The notes: generated by a model not told the origin, from the letters alone. Positions 1 to 10,009 are shown, numbered from the stretch's first letter. The stretch is DNA of 64,000 nt from Hondaea fermentalgiana (GCA_014084085.1 NPFB01000019.1:840-64839), one strand, 5' to 3'. Translations and numbers: made by a program.

Positions 1-1851
1 CTCCGAGCCTAGAAAGCTCTCCAGGCCGGTGAAGCCTCCTTCTTCATCATCGACCTCGCGATCCATCTTTTCGGCAAGCAAGTCTGCTACTTGAAAGGCA
101 TCGAGTTTATCGAGTGTGTTGGAGGCAACGAAGCGGCCCAAGAGTTTGACGAATGCCGAGCTGACGCCTCGTGCACGAGGCTTGGCATGATGTTTGTCCT
201 CAGCTGTGCTGGGTCCCATCAGCAGAGGAACTTGGGAAGGTAAAAGTGCCGAAATTTGAGATTGCAGAAACTCGAACATGTAACGAAACGAGAGCATTGG
301 CAGCCGAACAAGGGTCGCGAGAGCACCTTGCACCATATTCCCGTCGGTACGCTGTCTCTTGTCCACTGGTGACGAGGCCGCAGATCCAGATGACGATGAA
401 CGCTTTTGGCCGGAGGCTTTCTTGTTTGCTTTTTCGCTGAGGTCACCCATCACATCCTTAAGCCAAACTCTGAGTTCTTTGGGCGATTTAGCAAGAAACG
501 TCTCTGGAACCATAAAGAGAATTGCAGCGGTCCATTTGGCAAAATGTGCGAGTGGTAAGGGTTCTCTTGGAGGACTTGCCTGGGGCAGCCCAGGGCGTTG
601 CCCGCAAAGTAGCCACCCAATACGACGGAGGAGCCATCCAATCGTCGCTTTTCTTTCATTGAAGTCTACGAACGAAGAACGCAGATTGTTCAGCCCATGG
701 ACGTCTACATACTTGCTGAGAAGGTAATTCATGAGGCCAAACTGATTTCCATCTGTCCGAAAGTTCCCATTCTCGAGAACGAGCGTTGTAATGGTCTGCA
801 CATTGCACCAGGCGATCCACTCAGTAATTTTTTGATGCATTTCATAAAGGTCAAGTTGACTCGCAGAAAGTTCGACCAGGTGATCCACGACACGCTGAGA
901 GAACTTGTACTTGTTTCCATTCCTCCCGAGTTGTTGTGGACCACAATTTTCGACACGCTTTTTGGCGTTGGACCATATCGTGCTCATCTTCTTGGATTTA
1001 GAGTTGGTGTTGGTGACCAGCCTTCTCAGAAAGTCCAACAAGTCTGTGATATCGGACTGATTGTACCCGCTCCAAAATTCAAGATAATCAAAGTCAGAAG
1101 GTGGACCGCCAATCTCGAGCGCCTTCTCAATAGGCTGTCGAATCTTGTTGAGATCCACAAAGCGACTTTTGCATGCTTTGGCATTGTCCAATTCTCTTGG
1201 AGACATACTTCGCGGATCGTGAAGATACGTGCTGATGCTCGTGAGATTATCTTTGTATCCATTTAACGCGGCACCATCCCTTAAGCTACCTCGAAAAAAA
1301 TTTCCGGCATCATCTTCGATTTGGCCATTCCCGGTTTCATTGGCCTGGGTTCTCCCCAAAACCTGTCGTGCATTTTCAACAGACCTTAGCTCTTCATTGA
1401 TAGTAGCCTCAAGAGACTCTTCCTCCGTGAGCTCGGAAGCATCACTGGGCTCGAGCGCATCGCTGCCAGCGTTACCTACTGCGGTGGCGTTCCTATGCTG
1501 GCGAGTATCGGTTCGAGGGAATTCGGATGGGCTTGGAGGAAAAAAGATATCATCATCTCCGGCACTCTCTGAATCAGAGCCAGGAAGATCAGGCAGCCGA
1601 AGAAAGTCAATGTCCTCATGAGCGGCAGCCTCCGGATAAGTGTTGCCTCCGAACAAAGCAGCATCAGTATCGCAAATCTCTTGTCCAGAGTTAGAGGCAA
1701 TGTACGTGTCGAGCGCTTCTTGGCTATATCCATCAAATTGTGTCTCTTGCTCACCGGGAACAGGCACGGCGTTTGCTGGATCGACAATGGTGTTGTTCAC
1801 ATTGGTCTCACCGCCATCTCCACGGTCTTCGCCACCGTGCGAGTTGTCCAT
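1..1851 (-). CDS. Hypothetical protein, 3'-truncated at the window edge
   Basis: One reading frame stays open on the minus strand from an ATG at 1851 to base 1, at least 617 codons with no stop, so the C-terminus lies outside the window. The frame is also open for about 48 codons upstream of that ATG, up to a TGA near 1994. The first 250 residues are acidic and low in complexity (Asp/Glu/Ser-rich). A more ordered, Trp/Leu-rich helical segment follows at about residues 270-460, including the stretches WIAWCNVQTITTL and WLLRRIGWLLCG. A Ser/Lys-rich linker with a KRQR cluster comes after that. I recognise no family. A long plus-strand open frame over the same bases is read as its shadow, because the minus frame is far longer and has the more protein-like composition. 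It could be a host gene or part of a mobile element. Confidence 0.6.
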   Translation of the reverse strand, partial: MDNSHGGEDRGDGGETNVNNTIVDPANAVPVPGEQETQFDGYSQEALDTYIASNSGQEICDTDAALFGGNTYPEAAAHEDIDFLRLPDLPGSDSESAGDDDIFFPPSPSEFPRTDTRQHRNATAVGNAGSDALEPSDASELTEEESLEATINEELRSVENARQVLGRTQANETGNGQIEDDAGNFFRGSLRDGAALNGYKDNLTSISTYLHDPRSMSPRELDNAKACKSRFVDLNKIRQPIEKALEIGGPPSDFDYLEFWSGYNQSDITDLLDFLRRLVTNTNSKSKKMSTIWSNAKKRVENCGPQQLGRNGNKYKFSQRVVDHLVELSASQLDLYEMHQKITEWIAWCNVQTITTLVLENGNFRTDGNQFGLMNYLLSKYVDVHGLNNLRSSFVDFNERKATIGWLLRRIGWLLCGQRPGLPQASPPREPLPLAHFAKWTAAILFMVPETFLAKSPKELRVWLKDVMGDLSEKANKKASGQKRSSSSGSAASSPVDKRQRTDGNMVQGALATLVRLPMLSFRYMFEFLQSQISALLPSQVPLLMGPSTAEDKHHAKPRARGVSSAFVKLLGRFVASNTLDKLDAFQVADLLAEKMDREVDDEEGGFTGLESFLGSE

Positions 1852-2869
1852 GTTGGCAACAGTCAGAACAGTGTGGTGGCGCCGGCTCCGCTCTAACAAA
1901 GCCCGTCTCCCTGCGGAGATACGGCTTTGCTCGGCTGGACTCCGGCGTGAAATTCGCTTCTGTCTGTGTCTCGCGGTGATTGCCAAATCGTGTCACCTGG
2001 TGGCGGTCCGTCGGCTACGCTGCCGTCTCCGCGCGAGCTTTGCGCCGCACACCTCGCGGGCGACTTCAGTTCGGGGTCTGCAGGCACGGCAGAGCGTGCT
2101 TCGCGCTGTCAATTTTCAGGCCTATGTCTCAATAATTGAATGTCCGTTGAGCAGCTAGGCCTGCCTGAAGATCTGGGCATTCGTGACCGAAAGTCGTCTG
2201 CGGCCGCTGGCGAATGACGGTCGAAGTTATGTATCGATAGTATGATGCACACCCGACTGAGGCCATGGACGAAAGCGATCGAAACAAGAGACTGCTGAGC
2301 TGTCGGCGGTCGCTCTCCCCGCGAATCATGGCTGCGCAATCGGCCACGGCTGTCGCGAAGAAGGCAGTATTCTTCGCGGGGAGGGCGGCCAGTTCGGCAG
2401 TTTCGAGCTGATCACGGCTGACTAAGATTTGGGTCTTTTTCTGAGGCAGGTTCTTGCCCCGTTGGGCCACTTCGACCTAACCACGGCGCCCGTTTTGCAC
2501 GAGGGAAGGAAAGCTCGCGCACGATCGATCGATTGATTGATCAAATGATTGATCAATCGGCTCGCCTGGCCTCGCAGACCCGGGGCACACGGAGGCGGCG
2601 CGGGGCGCGGGTCGCGCTCGTTCGTCTCTCTCTCTCTCTCCCTCCCGCTCCCTCCTTTTCGTGCTCGATCAGCAGCCGGTTGCGGCGGGCGCGAGACCTC
2701 GCGGTTCGCATTGAATCGACAAGCTCAGGCAGCGCGCTCGCTCGCTCGCTCGCTCGCTCGCTCGCTCGCACGCACGCACACGAGCACAACGACAAACGTG
2801 ACAGCGAGGTGGACTATAGCATAGAGAAGCAAAACGCAGCGAGTGTCCTTGTAAGAAAGGCAAACGACG
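1852..2869. other. Intergenic region with simple repeats, no gene seen
   Basis: Short open frames occur on both strands but none has convincing composition or a recognisable domain. The right half is low complexity: a GATC/GATT-rich stretch near 2522-2560, a CT-rich run at about 2625-2655 and a CTCG repeat near 2735-2769. It should contain the divergent promoters of the flanking genes. Confidence 0.5.
2734..2782. repeat. (CTCG)n to (CACG)n microsatellite
   Basis: A CTCG tetranucleotide is repeated about nine times and grades into CACG units, about 90 bp upstream of the DTL-like start codon. It lies in the presumed 5' UTR or promoter. Confidence 0.85.
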
Positions 2870-4777
2870 ATGCTGTTGCGCCCACTTTTTCATCGCGAGT
2901 ACGTGGGCAGCGGCCCGTCGCGGCTCGGTCAATTGCCAGGAGCGCGCGGAGAAACGAGCTCGCAGCGTGCGTTTCGCAAGTCACCCTCAGACCATGAGTA
3001 CCTTGTGAGCAGCCTCCGCGTTGGCGACTTTGCCCTCTCTCACGACGAAGCTTGGGACGACGAGATCTGCCCCACGGCAATCAAATTTCCCAAGTATCGC
3101 GAAACGAGCCATCATGGTGGCAGACGTAGACTGGCCATTGGTGATGAGCAGGGCCGCGTTGGAGTATTTACGAGCGACAATGGCCAGGGAAATGCAGCAG
3201 GCTCGAGTTCCTCGAATGGGCATTCGGGCTGGAGCAAGTCGTCGACTTGGGCAGCGCACCGCAGCTATATATACGATCTCGCGTGGCTCTCGCCGACACA
3301 GCTCGTCACGGCTTCCGGCGACCGGACGCTCCGTTTATGGGATGCCGAGACCTGTGAATACGTATCCACCTTTGGATGCCACCCTGGCACAGTCCGGACA
3401 GTGAGTCCGTTCAACGAAAACCCAAATCTCTTTGTAAGTGGGTGCAGAGGCGGCCTCGTGCTCATCTGGGACCATCGTGCCAAGCAGAACCCGAATGCCC
3501 GTGGGCCAAGCGGCGAGCTTTGTCTTATGCCAAGCGCAGAATATGATGACTTGCACTGCGCGGCTCCGAAACGACGGAGTGGCTATCGACAGCCCATGGC
3601 GATTTCATCGGTGCTACCCACGCGGGACGACCGCCTTCTCGCAACTGCAAGCGTTCACGGCGAGGTCAAATTCTGGGATATTCGCGTCGTCGGCCGTAAG
3701 CAGGATCCGGTGCAAACCATTCCGACAGCTCCGTTTGTGCAGGGAATGCAGCGGCGGCCGGGCATTACGTCGCTCGACTTTGATCCAAGCGGGTCTAAGC
3801 TGCTCGTGAGCTACCGCGACGCCGATCTCGTCGTGTACGAGTGGATCCATTACAATGCCAAACAGCGGAACCCAGATCACTTTCGCACATTTACTGGCAG
3901 TGAAGACCGCCCGTACGCGTGCTCGTCGTTCTACATTCACTCGTGTTTCAGTCCGGACGGCAATTACATTCTAAGCGGGTCTGGAGCAGGCGCTGGCGAA
4001 GATCAAGCCCTTATCTGGGACGTCTACGGACCCTCACCTCTTCCTGTCGCAGCTCTTCGCGGGCATCGCGATGAGGTTACTGGCGTGCATTGGGATCCCT
4101 CTGCCTTTGGCACAATTGCCACTGTTTCGGACGACGCGTCGGCACGAGTGTGGGAAATTGACGAGTCTCGTTTTCGCGAGCGCGCGTCAAAGCAAGATCC
4201 AGACCCTTATCAGCAATCAAGCACATCTCCACAGTCAAATGGACTGTGCTTGTGGACCCCGCGCTCGCGCCATACAAATGGAGCTGCAGCAAATGTGGAA
4301 CATGATTCATCTGCTACTCTTACTGCCGCTGGAGTGAGTAGTGTAGGTCGGTTGGATGACGATCGAGAGCCTGATTCGCTGAACCCAGATGCAAGTGTTC
4401 CTGGACTAGGTGGGACGAATGCTGGAGAGGAAAGAAGCCGTAAGCGTAAGGCTGTAACCTTGCTAGACTTTTGGCAGCCTGCCCAAAGCAACTCAAAGCG
4501 CGCTGCGCTCACGAGTAAAGCACGCGATGACAAGGAGAATCAACCGGAGAATATGGCAGCGCCCGAAGGAGGCAGCGGCAATAGGGTGAACAATAGCACG
4601 GCAAGAGCAGATACCAGTAAGAATGATAGCACAGGCCGCGAATGCAGCAGCAGTAGCAGTAGCAGCTCGAGTAGTAGCAGTACGAGCAGCATCAGCAGCA
4701 TCAACAACAGCAGCAACCATAGTCGGGAAGGCAGTAGTTCGAACGTCGTGGGCCCAAGAGTGTTGGGGCAGCGCTAA
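2870..4777 (+). CDS. DTL: CDT2/DTL-like WD40 substrate receptor of CRL4 ubiquitin ligase
   Basis: The 635-residue single-exon product is a WD40 propeller (about residues 85-430) followed by a disordered tail. The repeat order and wording match CDT2/DTL: WAAHRSYIYDLAWL opens a blade, WDHR (200-203) and WDIR (269-272) are WDxR motifs of DDB1-binding DCAF proteins, and a late blade reads LRGHRDEVTGVHWDP. In the known family this protein targets CDT1, SET8 and CDK inhibitors for CRL4-dependent destruction on chromatin-bound PCNA. The tail carries a basic, PIP-box-like KRKAVTLLDFWQP (526-538) without the usual Gln, a KEN-like region, and a poly-Ser tract encoded by AGC/AGT repeats at about 4640-4720. 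The start is the first ATG of the frame. The paralogy-independent family call is firm; PCNA binding is inferred. Confidence 0.8.
   Translation: MLLRPLFHREYVGSGPSRLGQLPGARGETSSQRAFRKSPSDHEYLVSSLRVGDFALSHDEAWDDEICPTAIKFPKYRETSHHGGRRRLAIGDEQGRVGVFTSDNGQGNAAGSSSSNGHSGWSKSSTWAAHRSYIYDLAWLSPTQLVTASGDRTLRLWDAETCEYVSTFGCHPGTVRTVSPFNENPNLFVSGCRGGLVLIWDHRAKQNPNARGPSGELCLMPSAEYDDLHCAAPKRRSGYRQPMAISSVLPTRDDRLLATASVHGEVKFWDIRVVGRKQDPVQTIPTAPFVQGMQRRPGITSLDFDPSGSKLLVSYRDADLVVYEWIHYNAKQRNPDHFRTFTGSEDRPYACSSFYIHSCFSPDGNYILSGSGAGAGEDQALIWDVYGPSPLPVAALRGHRDEVTGVHWDPSAFGTIATVSDDASARVWEIDESRFRERASKQDPDPYQQSSTSPQSNGLCLWTPRSRHTNGAAANVEHDSSATLTAAGVSSVGRLDDDREPDSLNPDASVPGLGGTNAGEERSRKRKAVTLLDFWQPAQSNSKRAALTSKARDDKENQPENMAAPEGGSGNRVNNSTARADTSKNDSTGRECSSSSSSSSSSSSTSSISSINNSSNHSREGSSSNVVGPRVLGQR
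4640..4725 (+). repeat. AGC/AGT trinucleotide repeat encoding poly-Ser
   Basis: An interrupted AGC/AGT run inside the DTL-like gene encodes about 20 near-continuous serines in the C-terminal tail. It is likely length-polymorphic. Confidence 0.85.
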
Positions 4778-4915
4778 CAACGAATGTCGCAAGCGTGTCA
4801 GATGCTCGTCCACACAAGGTGCATGTATCTTATTACTTCTAAAGAGCACAGGATTGATGGAGAGAGAGAGAAAAAAAAACAAAAACAAGAGAGCGTACAA
4901 AGCAAGCAATGTAAA

Positions 4916-5173
4916 TCATTTTTTCTTGTTCAGAACGGCTTGTGCCAGACGCTGCAAGTGATAGTTGGTTGTGACCTTGTGCCGTCCCTTATTTTCCTTT
5001 GCCTTGGCCAGAAGGGCATCCGAGCAGCGCGTCATGGCCTGGATCTCGCCGCGGCATTTCGAGTCGTCATAGTCGTTCGTCTTGAGGCAGTTGAGAAAGG
5101 CCTGCACCTCGTGGTAGCACGGCGAGCCATACCTCCGCTCCTTGGGCGCCTTGATCTTTTTGATGTCCACCAT
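4916..5173 (-). CDS. Mitochondrial ribosomal protein mS37 (MRP10/CHCHD1-like)
   Basis: This 85-residue product has a twin CX9C (CHCH) motif. Cys19 and Cys29 form the first CX9C and Cys40 and Cys50 the second. The C-terminal basic segment TTNYHLQRLAQAVLNKK resembles the NINYHAARL segment of yeast Mrp10. In that family the protein is a small-subunit mitoribosome component, imported and oxidised in the intermembrane space before entering the matrix. There is no cleavable presequence, as expected for a CHCH protein. The gene is convergent with the DTL-like gene, 138 bp from its stop. A longer plus-strand frame over it is a shadow. Other CX9C proteins are possible, but the NYH-containing tail favours mS37. 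Confidence 0.75.
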   Translation of the reverse strand: MVDIKKIKAPKERRYGSPCYHEVQAFLNCLKTNDYDDSKCRGEIQAMTRCSDALLAKAKENKGRHKVTTNYHLQRLAQAVLNKKK

Positions 5174-5930
5174 TGTGCACCACTATGCTACTACGATCGC
5201 AATGCGCTCTCAAAGAGTCTATCTAATGGCTTTGCTTGCGCTCCTTCGTCGAGGTCTTCGCCTTCGCGCTTGTCAATGTCGCCGTCCGCGGACTGCTTCT
5301 TCCCTTTGAAATATTTGGCGCTGCGCCGCTCTGTCGCTGGCAAGGGCGGAGGGAAAGGGCAGCGGTTGCAGGCGCGAGTGCGGGCGCGGACGCAGGAGCT
5401 GGAGCAGCGCGAGCGCGGCCTGCGCGACTCGCGCGAAAGGGCAGAAGGTCTTGGTCTTGTGCTCTGTCTCGCGTCGCCTGCCAGTGCGCAGCCGCCCGTC
5501 CTTCTTCGGCGCGCTTCTGCGCCGGAGTTTGTCTTTCCGGGAAAATGGAAAAAAGAAAAAATAATTGAGAAGGGAAGCAAGGACGTTGGATGCTCGCTTC
5601 GATGCGACGAAAGGGTGAGACAGCATAGCTAATCAGTATACACTGGCGGAAATGCTAGATGCACATCGACTGAGCGTCTCGGTCATATAATCAACTTTAT
5701 ACCGAAAAAGACGAAGACTTCGACATGGTTGTTGATTTGGGACAAAGGAATGCCAAAGAGTTGACGCCAACGAAAATGAAAGTCATCACAGCGTGGATGT
5801 CGTGCGCAAAGATCGAGCATTCGAAACCAAGCTTTCGAAAGACCAAATATTTTCGACATTGTCTTGAACAAAAAAAAGGGCACAGATATTGGGAATGTAA
5901 TGGTAGTAGTAGTGGGAATTAGTCGCAGGT
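5174..5930. other. Intergenic region, no supported gene
   Basis: Arg-rich frames exist on both strands but none starts with a convincing ATG or matches a family. A minus-strand frame ending at 5191 has a protein-like C-terminus but only a TTG start. The 5640-5930 part is AT-richer and is probably the 3' flank of the LEA2-type gene. Confidence 0.4.
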
Positions 5931-6563
5931 CTAGCATTCGACGACTTGATCTTCAAATGAAAAGGAATAAGAGCCAGATGCAAGAGGATGTTTTATGTCC
6001 ACGGTCCCATCGACATCAAAGCTGGTGGCGCCGTAAAAGCACTCGTTTGATATTGCGGCCAGAGCGAGCGAGGTGTCTGCGGCGTTGAACACAGCCTGAA
6101 AAGAAAGTGGAACGATCGTAGAGCCTCGCATCGGCAATTTAACAGGTCCGAGCTGAACAGCAGACACCGAGGCATCGAGCTTGGTGAGTGTGACGTTGAC
6201 GTTGGAAGCCTGCAACGAGACAAAGTTTCGGTTCGTCACAATGGCATCTAGGTCGCCCCGCATGAGGATGGTGCCATCCGTAGTGTTCATAGTCACGTTG
6301 ACATTGTCGAGACCACTTTGCGAGAGTCCGATTTCTACGGGCCTCTCGTACAGCAGACCGGCCAGGAGCGTTATGCCGAGAAGGACAGCCAGAACCGCAA
6401 TAATTACGCGCGCTTGCTTTTCGCTGAGTTGGGGGAGATGCTTGCAACGTCGCTCTCGGTTGGCCTCGTCATCTTCATCCAAAGGGGCGTCGAGTTCGCG
6501 TTCCACGGCCGCAAAATTATCCGCGGTGACCGCCACGGTCACATTTTCAATTTGCTTCCCCAT
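5931..6563 (-). CDS. LEA2-domain (NDR1/HIN1-like) single-pass membrane protein
   Basis: I start translation at the internal ATG at 6563 (MGKQIENVTVAV), giving 210 residues. The frame extends upstream to 6800, but that part is Arg-rich low-complexity sequence over a GTCGC repeat. Residues about 1-45 are acidic and cytosolic in type. One hydrophobic helix (VIIAVLAVLLGITLLAGLLY, about 50-70) follows. The rest reads as an all-beta LEA2 domain with the usual NxNVTMN-like strands and a TNRNFVSLQ segment. Plant and protist members are stress-related membrane-anchored proteins, and the domain's exact ligand role is not settled. The final residues VVEC end in Cys. Confidence 0.65.
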   Translation of the reverse strand: MGKQIENVTVAVTADNFAAVERELDAPLDEDDEANRERRCKHLPQLSEKQARVIIAVLAVLLGITLLAGLLYERPVEIGLSQSGLDNVNVTMNTTDGTILMRGDLDAIVTNRNFVSLQASNVNVTLTKLDASVSAVQLGPVKLPMRGSTIVPLSFQAVFNAADTSLALAAISNECFYGATSFDVDGTVDIKHPLASGSYSFSFEDQVVEC

Positions 6564-7540
6564 AGCCTTGCGCGCCCTCGCGCGCCTTGCCGTCAAGGCT
6601 ATTCTGGGCCGCTTCGATTTGTTTGCCTCGCGTCGCCTCGCGTTAAGTCCCGTCGCGTCGCGTCGCGTCGCGTGCCTCTCGGCGCGAACGTGCGTACGTC
6701 CACGCAGAACAAAGGAAACGCCAATACAGGTCTGCACGCGCGGATTCGGGCACTGATTGGATGAACGTGAACGGGTCAAAAAAGAGGAATCCATAGTCAC
6801 ACTTCAGCGGTGAAGTACCCGCACACGTGCCACGCGTGCACGCTCCGTCAATCGCTTCGCGTGCATACAGCAGCAGCAGCAGCAGCTGCAGCAGGCAGCA
6901 GCCTGCAAGACCTTACCATTTCCGGGACCCTCTCGCCACAGCGTCCTCTTCCCCTACAACTGTGCCTTCCATGACCAAGCAAGTGGTCGAGATGGGCGCT
7001 GCATTGCTTTCCTCGACCCACCTCCTTGTGACATACTGGGTCGAAGTGTCCCCGCGCACACCTAGCCGACCTGCTCCCGACGCACACCTCACGTGAGCGG
7101 GGACCCCGTTCTCTTTTCGTTCTTTCCGTTTCACTTTGTCCAACGACGACGACGCCGGGGAGTCGATGATGCTAAGGTAGGAGGTGCTAGACGCTATCTA
7201 TTGCTTCGAACCCAGGACGTCGAGCAGCGAAAAGGTGGCAGGGTTTGTCAAATCAAAGACGCCAACAGACCTCTTGTGCGAGCGGCTGCCGGTGGCCCAG
7301 CCCGGCGCGTGGAGTGGACGAGGACCGCCTTGGACGCTCCGTCTCCACCTTCGCAGCGCTCCTTCGCGCTTGCAAACACCTGCGCCCGCCCGAGGAGAGG
7401 GGGTTCGTGCCAACAAGGTTGGCGTGCTGCGAACGACGTGAGCGGCTCTTCGTGCATCCCATCCCAAGAAAGGGTGGAGGAGGCTTGCCCGCACGACCCA
7501 CGACAAGGTTGCAGCGAGAGACAGGTGCCGGCGTGATACA
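6564..7540. other. Divergent intergenic region with GTCGC and CAG repeats
   Basis: It lies between the LEA2-type gene (minus) and the GOST-family gene (plus), so it should hold both promoters. It contains a (GTCGC)n run at 6651-6673 and a CAG/CTG-rich stretch at about 6866-6905. Overlapping open frames on both strands are Arg/Pro-rich and unsupported. Confidence 0.5.
6651..6673. repeat. (GTCGC)n pentanucleotide repeat
   Basis: Four to five near-perfect GTCGC units sit about 90 bp upstream of the LEA2-type start codon, preceded by diverged copies. Confidence 0.8.
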
Positions 7541-8992
7541 ATGCCACGATCATCATATGCGCTCGTTATGGCGCTGGCCATGCTGGCTACCAGCACACAG
7601 CAAGCACTTGCCGCGGTGAACACGTACAATGCTGAAAAGCTTGAAAACAACTTTCTCATGTTCCGCAAAAACGCAATGTACGCGATGAGCGACGCGCCGT
7701 ATGTGATCGCATCTGAAAATGCGCGATCTGTGATCGAGATCTCGCTCAAATTCAATGTGCCGCCCGAGCTGGCAGCCGATCCAAACACCCTGGTCCAGGT
7801 CTCGGCTTTTCCTGCCGAGGACTACAAGTATCTCGGCATCAACGTTGAAGACGCCGGGTCTTCCGCCGAGGGTAGCCCTGGGGAGCGTCTGTACTGCTGC
7901 TCCGAATCTATGGCCGCCGAGGGCGCAGTCTGCACGGTGCCGCACTCGCTCATTTTCTCCCCCGGAGCCCACGACGTTGTGTCATGGGATGTCATGCCCG
8001 ACGGTGAGGGTGAGGCCCGTCTTTTCCGTACCTACACGATCGAGAAGAAGGGCTTTTACTACCTGGTCATCAACTTTTGCAACCCGACCAGCTCCGAGAT
8101 CGAGGTCACGGGCGAGACTCGCTGGGTGAACCCGTACGGCTTTCTTCCGGCCGAGGTCTACGGCTTTTTGGGCTTCTACTTTTACATGTCCATTGCATAC
8201 GTCGTGGCATCCATGGTGTGGACTTACCTGTGCGGCCGTCATTGGCGCGAGTTGCACCAGTTGCAAAACTGCATTTCCGTCGTCCTCGCTTTTGGTCTGC
8301 TCGAGTCCTTTTTGCGCTACTATGACTTTTACCACTTTAATCTCTACGGCACGCGCAGCAAGTTCTTCATGTTCACGGGTCTCTTTTTCCTTTGCGTGAA
8401 AAAGACCGTTTCGCGCATGCTTGTTCTCGTCGTGGCCATGGGTTTTGGTGTGCTGCGCCCGTCGCTTGGTGAGAACGCAAACAAAATTGCTGCTCTTGGT
8501 GGCGCTCACTTTTTGCTCTCTTACCTGCATTTGGTGATTACGCAGCTCAACCACTCGAGGGCGCTCACGTTTGGCGGCTTTCTGCTCGAGGTCCCTGTCG
8601 TCGCCGTCGACTTTATCATTTTCATGTGGTCCTTTTCGAGCCTCGCGGTCATCATCAAGAGTCTTGGTGCGCGTCGCCAGGAGACGAAGCTTGATCTCTA
8701 CGTGTCTTTCCGACGTATTCTCGTGGCTGCCGTCGTGGTCGGTTGTGCTTGGTCGGTCTTCTTTGCCTACTGCATTCGGACGAACTACGTCGATCTGCAT
8801 TGGCAGGACTTTTACAAGCTCGAGGCCTTTTGGGACGTGCTCTATTTTGCCGTACTTCTTGCCATCATTTACCTCTGGGCGCCCTCGGCCTCTTCTCAGC
8901 GGTATGCTTACGACAAGGTTGACGGTTTCGATCCTAGGGATGAGGAGTACGCCACGGGGCTTGAAGACGTCAAGAAGCCCAACGAAGACTAA
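7541..8992 (+). CDS. GOST-family seven-TM protein (GPR107/GPR108/TMEM87-like)
   Basis: The 483-residue product has a signal peptide (about 1-25, ending TQQALAA), a luminal beta-rich domain with paired cysteines (about 26-195), and seven hydrophobic helices from about 205 to 450. The junction NPYGFLPAEVYGFLGFY and the end-of-bundle motif WAPSASSQRYAY are family hallmarks (GPR107/TMEM87 have similar NPYGYLP and W-RP-----R-A- segments). Such proteins are Golgi/endosomal and linked to retrograde trafficking, with an extracellular GOLD-like domain. The cytosolic tail is short and acidic. The first ATG gives a good signal peptide, supporting that start. Which GOST subfamily it belongs to needs a tree. 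Confidence 0.8.
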   Translation: MPRSSYALVMALAMLATSTQQALAAVNTYNAEKLENNFLMFRKNAMYAMSDAPYVIASENARSVIEISLKFNVPPELAADPNTLVQVSAFPAEDYKYLGINVEDAGSSAEGSPGERLYCCSESMAAEGAVCTVPHSLIFSPGAHDVVSWDVMPDGEGEARLFRTYTIEKKGFYYLVINFCNPTSSEIEVTGETRWVNPYGFLPAEVYGFLGFYFYMSIAYVVASMVWTYLCGRHWRELHQLQNCISVVLAFGLLESFLRYYDFYHFNLYGTRSKFFMFTGLFFLCVKKTVSRMLVLVVAMGFGVLRPSLGENANKIAALGGAHFLLSYLHLVITQLNHSRALTFGGFLLEVPVVAVDFIIFMWSFSSLAVIIKSLGARRQETKLDLYVSFRRILVAAVVVGCAWSVFFAYCIRTNYVDLHWQDFYKLEAFWDVLYFAVLLAIIYLWAPSASSQRYAYDKVDGFDPRDEEYATGLEDVKKPNED

Positions 8993-9358
8993 AACTAAAA
9001 GCAAAGAACAACAAGACCTAGCCTAGATACCCCAAGCCTGCATGGCACGCACGTAAATAACACCTGGCCGAGCATGAGAATGTACCTTGATCCATCGCGT
9101 ACTGCGATGTAAGGCAGCGCAGCGTCCACATCCATCTTGTTTTCTCCCTCCCTCTTCCCTAAAGCCTAACGGTGGCTCGTTAAAAAAAAGACAAAAAAAG
9201 GGTTGCGGAAAGATCTTTCTGGCGTGTAAAACCGTCGGCCGCTGGCTGAAGCAGAACTCAAATACGCAAACGCATACGCGCACGGACGCTCGCACGCACG
9301 CACGCACGCACGCCGGCCACCGCACGTACGCTCGCTTGATCGCACGCTCGTACGCACA
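8993..9358. other. Short intergenic region with CGCA repeat
   Basis: It contains the 3' flank of the GOST gene and the presumed promoter of the first BAF-like gene. A CGCA/CGCT tetranucleotide run lies at about 9285-9312. I see no gene here. Confidence 0.6.
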
Positions 9359-10009
9359 ATGTCTGGCTTCGATGTCAACCGCTCGATGGTGAAGGAGGTA
9401 CGTGGTTGTGAGCGGGAAACAGGAGTGAGAGCGAGGCGCGAAACCAATGCTTCATGAGCGAGGCCCAGAGCACTCTCCGCACACGCGCAAGGGCAGAACG
9501 GCAGACGGCGCGATCATCAAGCGAGGCATCAATGACGATAAAGTATTGCAAGCTATCACCGCCATGACCTTTGCCTTTTTGAGCAAATGTAGTGAAGCCG
9601 TGCCTGATCCCAGATGGAGAACGTGAAGAAGACGACTAACGACGGCTAACCGCTATTGGCGAATGACTCCAATGCAACACAGGATGCTCTTGCAGCATTC
9701 CTCGCCGCCCCGGTCTCCGAGGACATCACGCAGGTCCCTGGGATTGGACCCAAGGCCAAGGAGCTGCTTGCCGAGGCCGTCGAGGGCGACCAGGCCATCA
9801 CCACCACATACCAGCTCATCGGCAAGTTCCTCACGTTGCGAGCAGCTGGCATGTCGCAGCAGGAGCACCTTGATGCAATGTGGCACTGGCTCAACGCCCG
9901 CAAGATCAACGCGTTCCGGGCAGGCATCGTTCACTGCATTGCCGAGAAGTGCAACCTCATGATCCCTGGTATTTACGATGCGGCTGCCACCGCAGAAGAG
10001 GCGGAGTAA
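9359..10009 (+). CDS. BAF-like DNA-binding protein, copy 1 (two exons)
   Basis: Exon 1 is 9359-9397 (13 codons, MSGFDVNRSMVKE). The intron, 9398-9682, has a GTACGT donor and an ACACAG acceptor, and exon 2 is 9683-10009. The product is 121 residues. This structure is supported because two paralogues at 15 and 16.5 kb have the same 13-codon exon 1 and the same splice phase. The body aligns by eye with metazoan barrier-to-autointegration factor: an F-A-P start, the helix-hairpin-helix VPGIGPKAK, then LIGKFLTLR (compare LGQFLVL in BAF) and a WLNAR segment (compare REWLKD). BAF dimers bridge double-stranded DNA and bind LEM proteins. Here the C-terminus has a conserved EKCNLMIPGIYD not found in metazoan BAF. 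DNA bridging is inferred. Confidence 0.7.

Noticed and set aside
697..1266. 189-codon plus-strand ORF
   Set aside because: Shadow of the longer minus-strand frame that runs to the window edge.
5191..5580. 129-codon minus-strand frame with a protein-like C-terminus
   Set aside because: It starts with TTG, most of it is Arg/Pro/Ser low complexity, and no family is recognisable.
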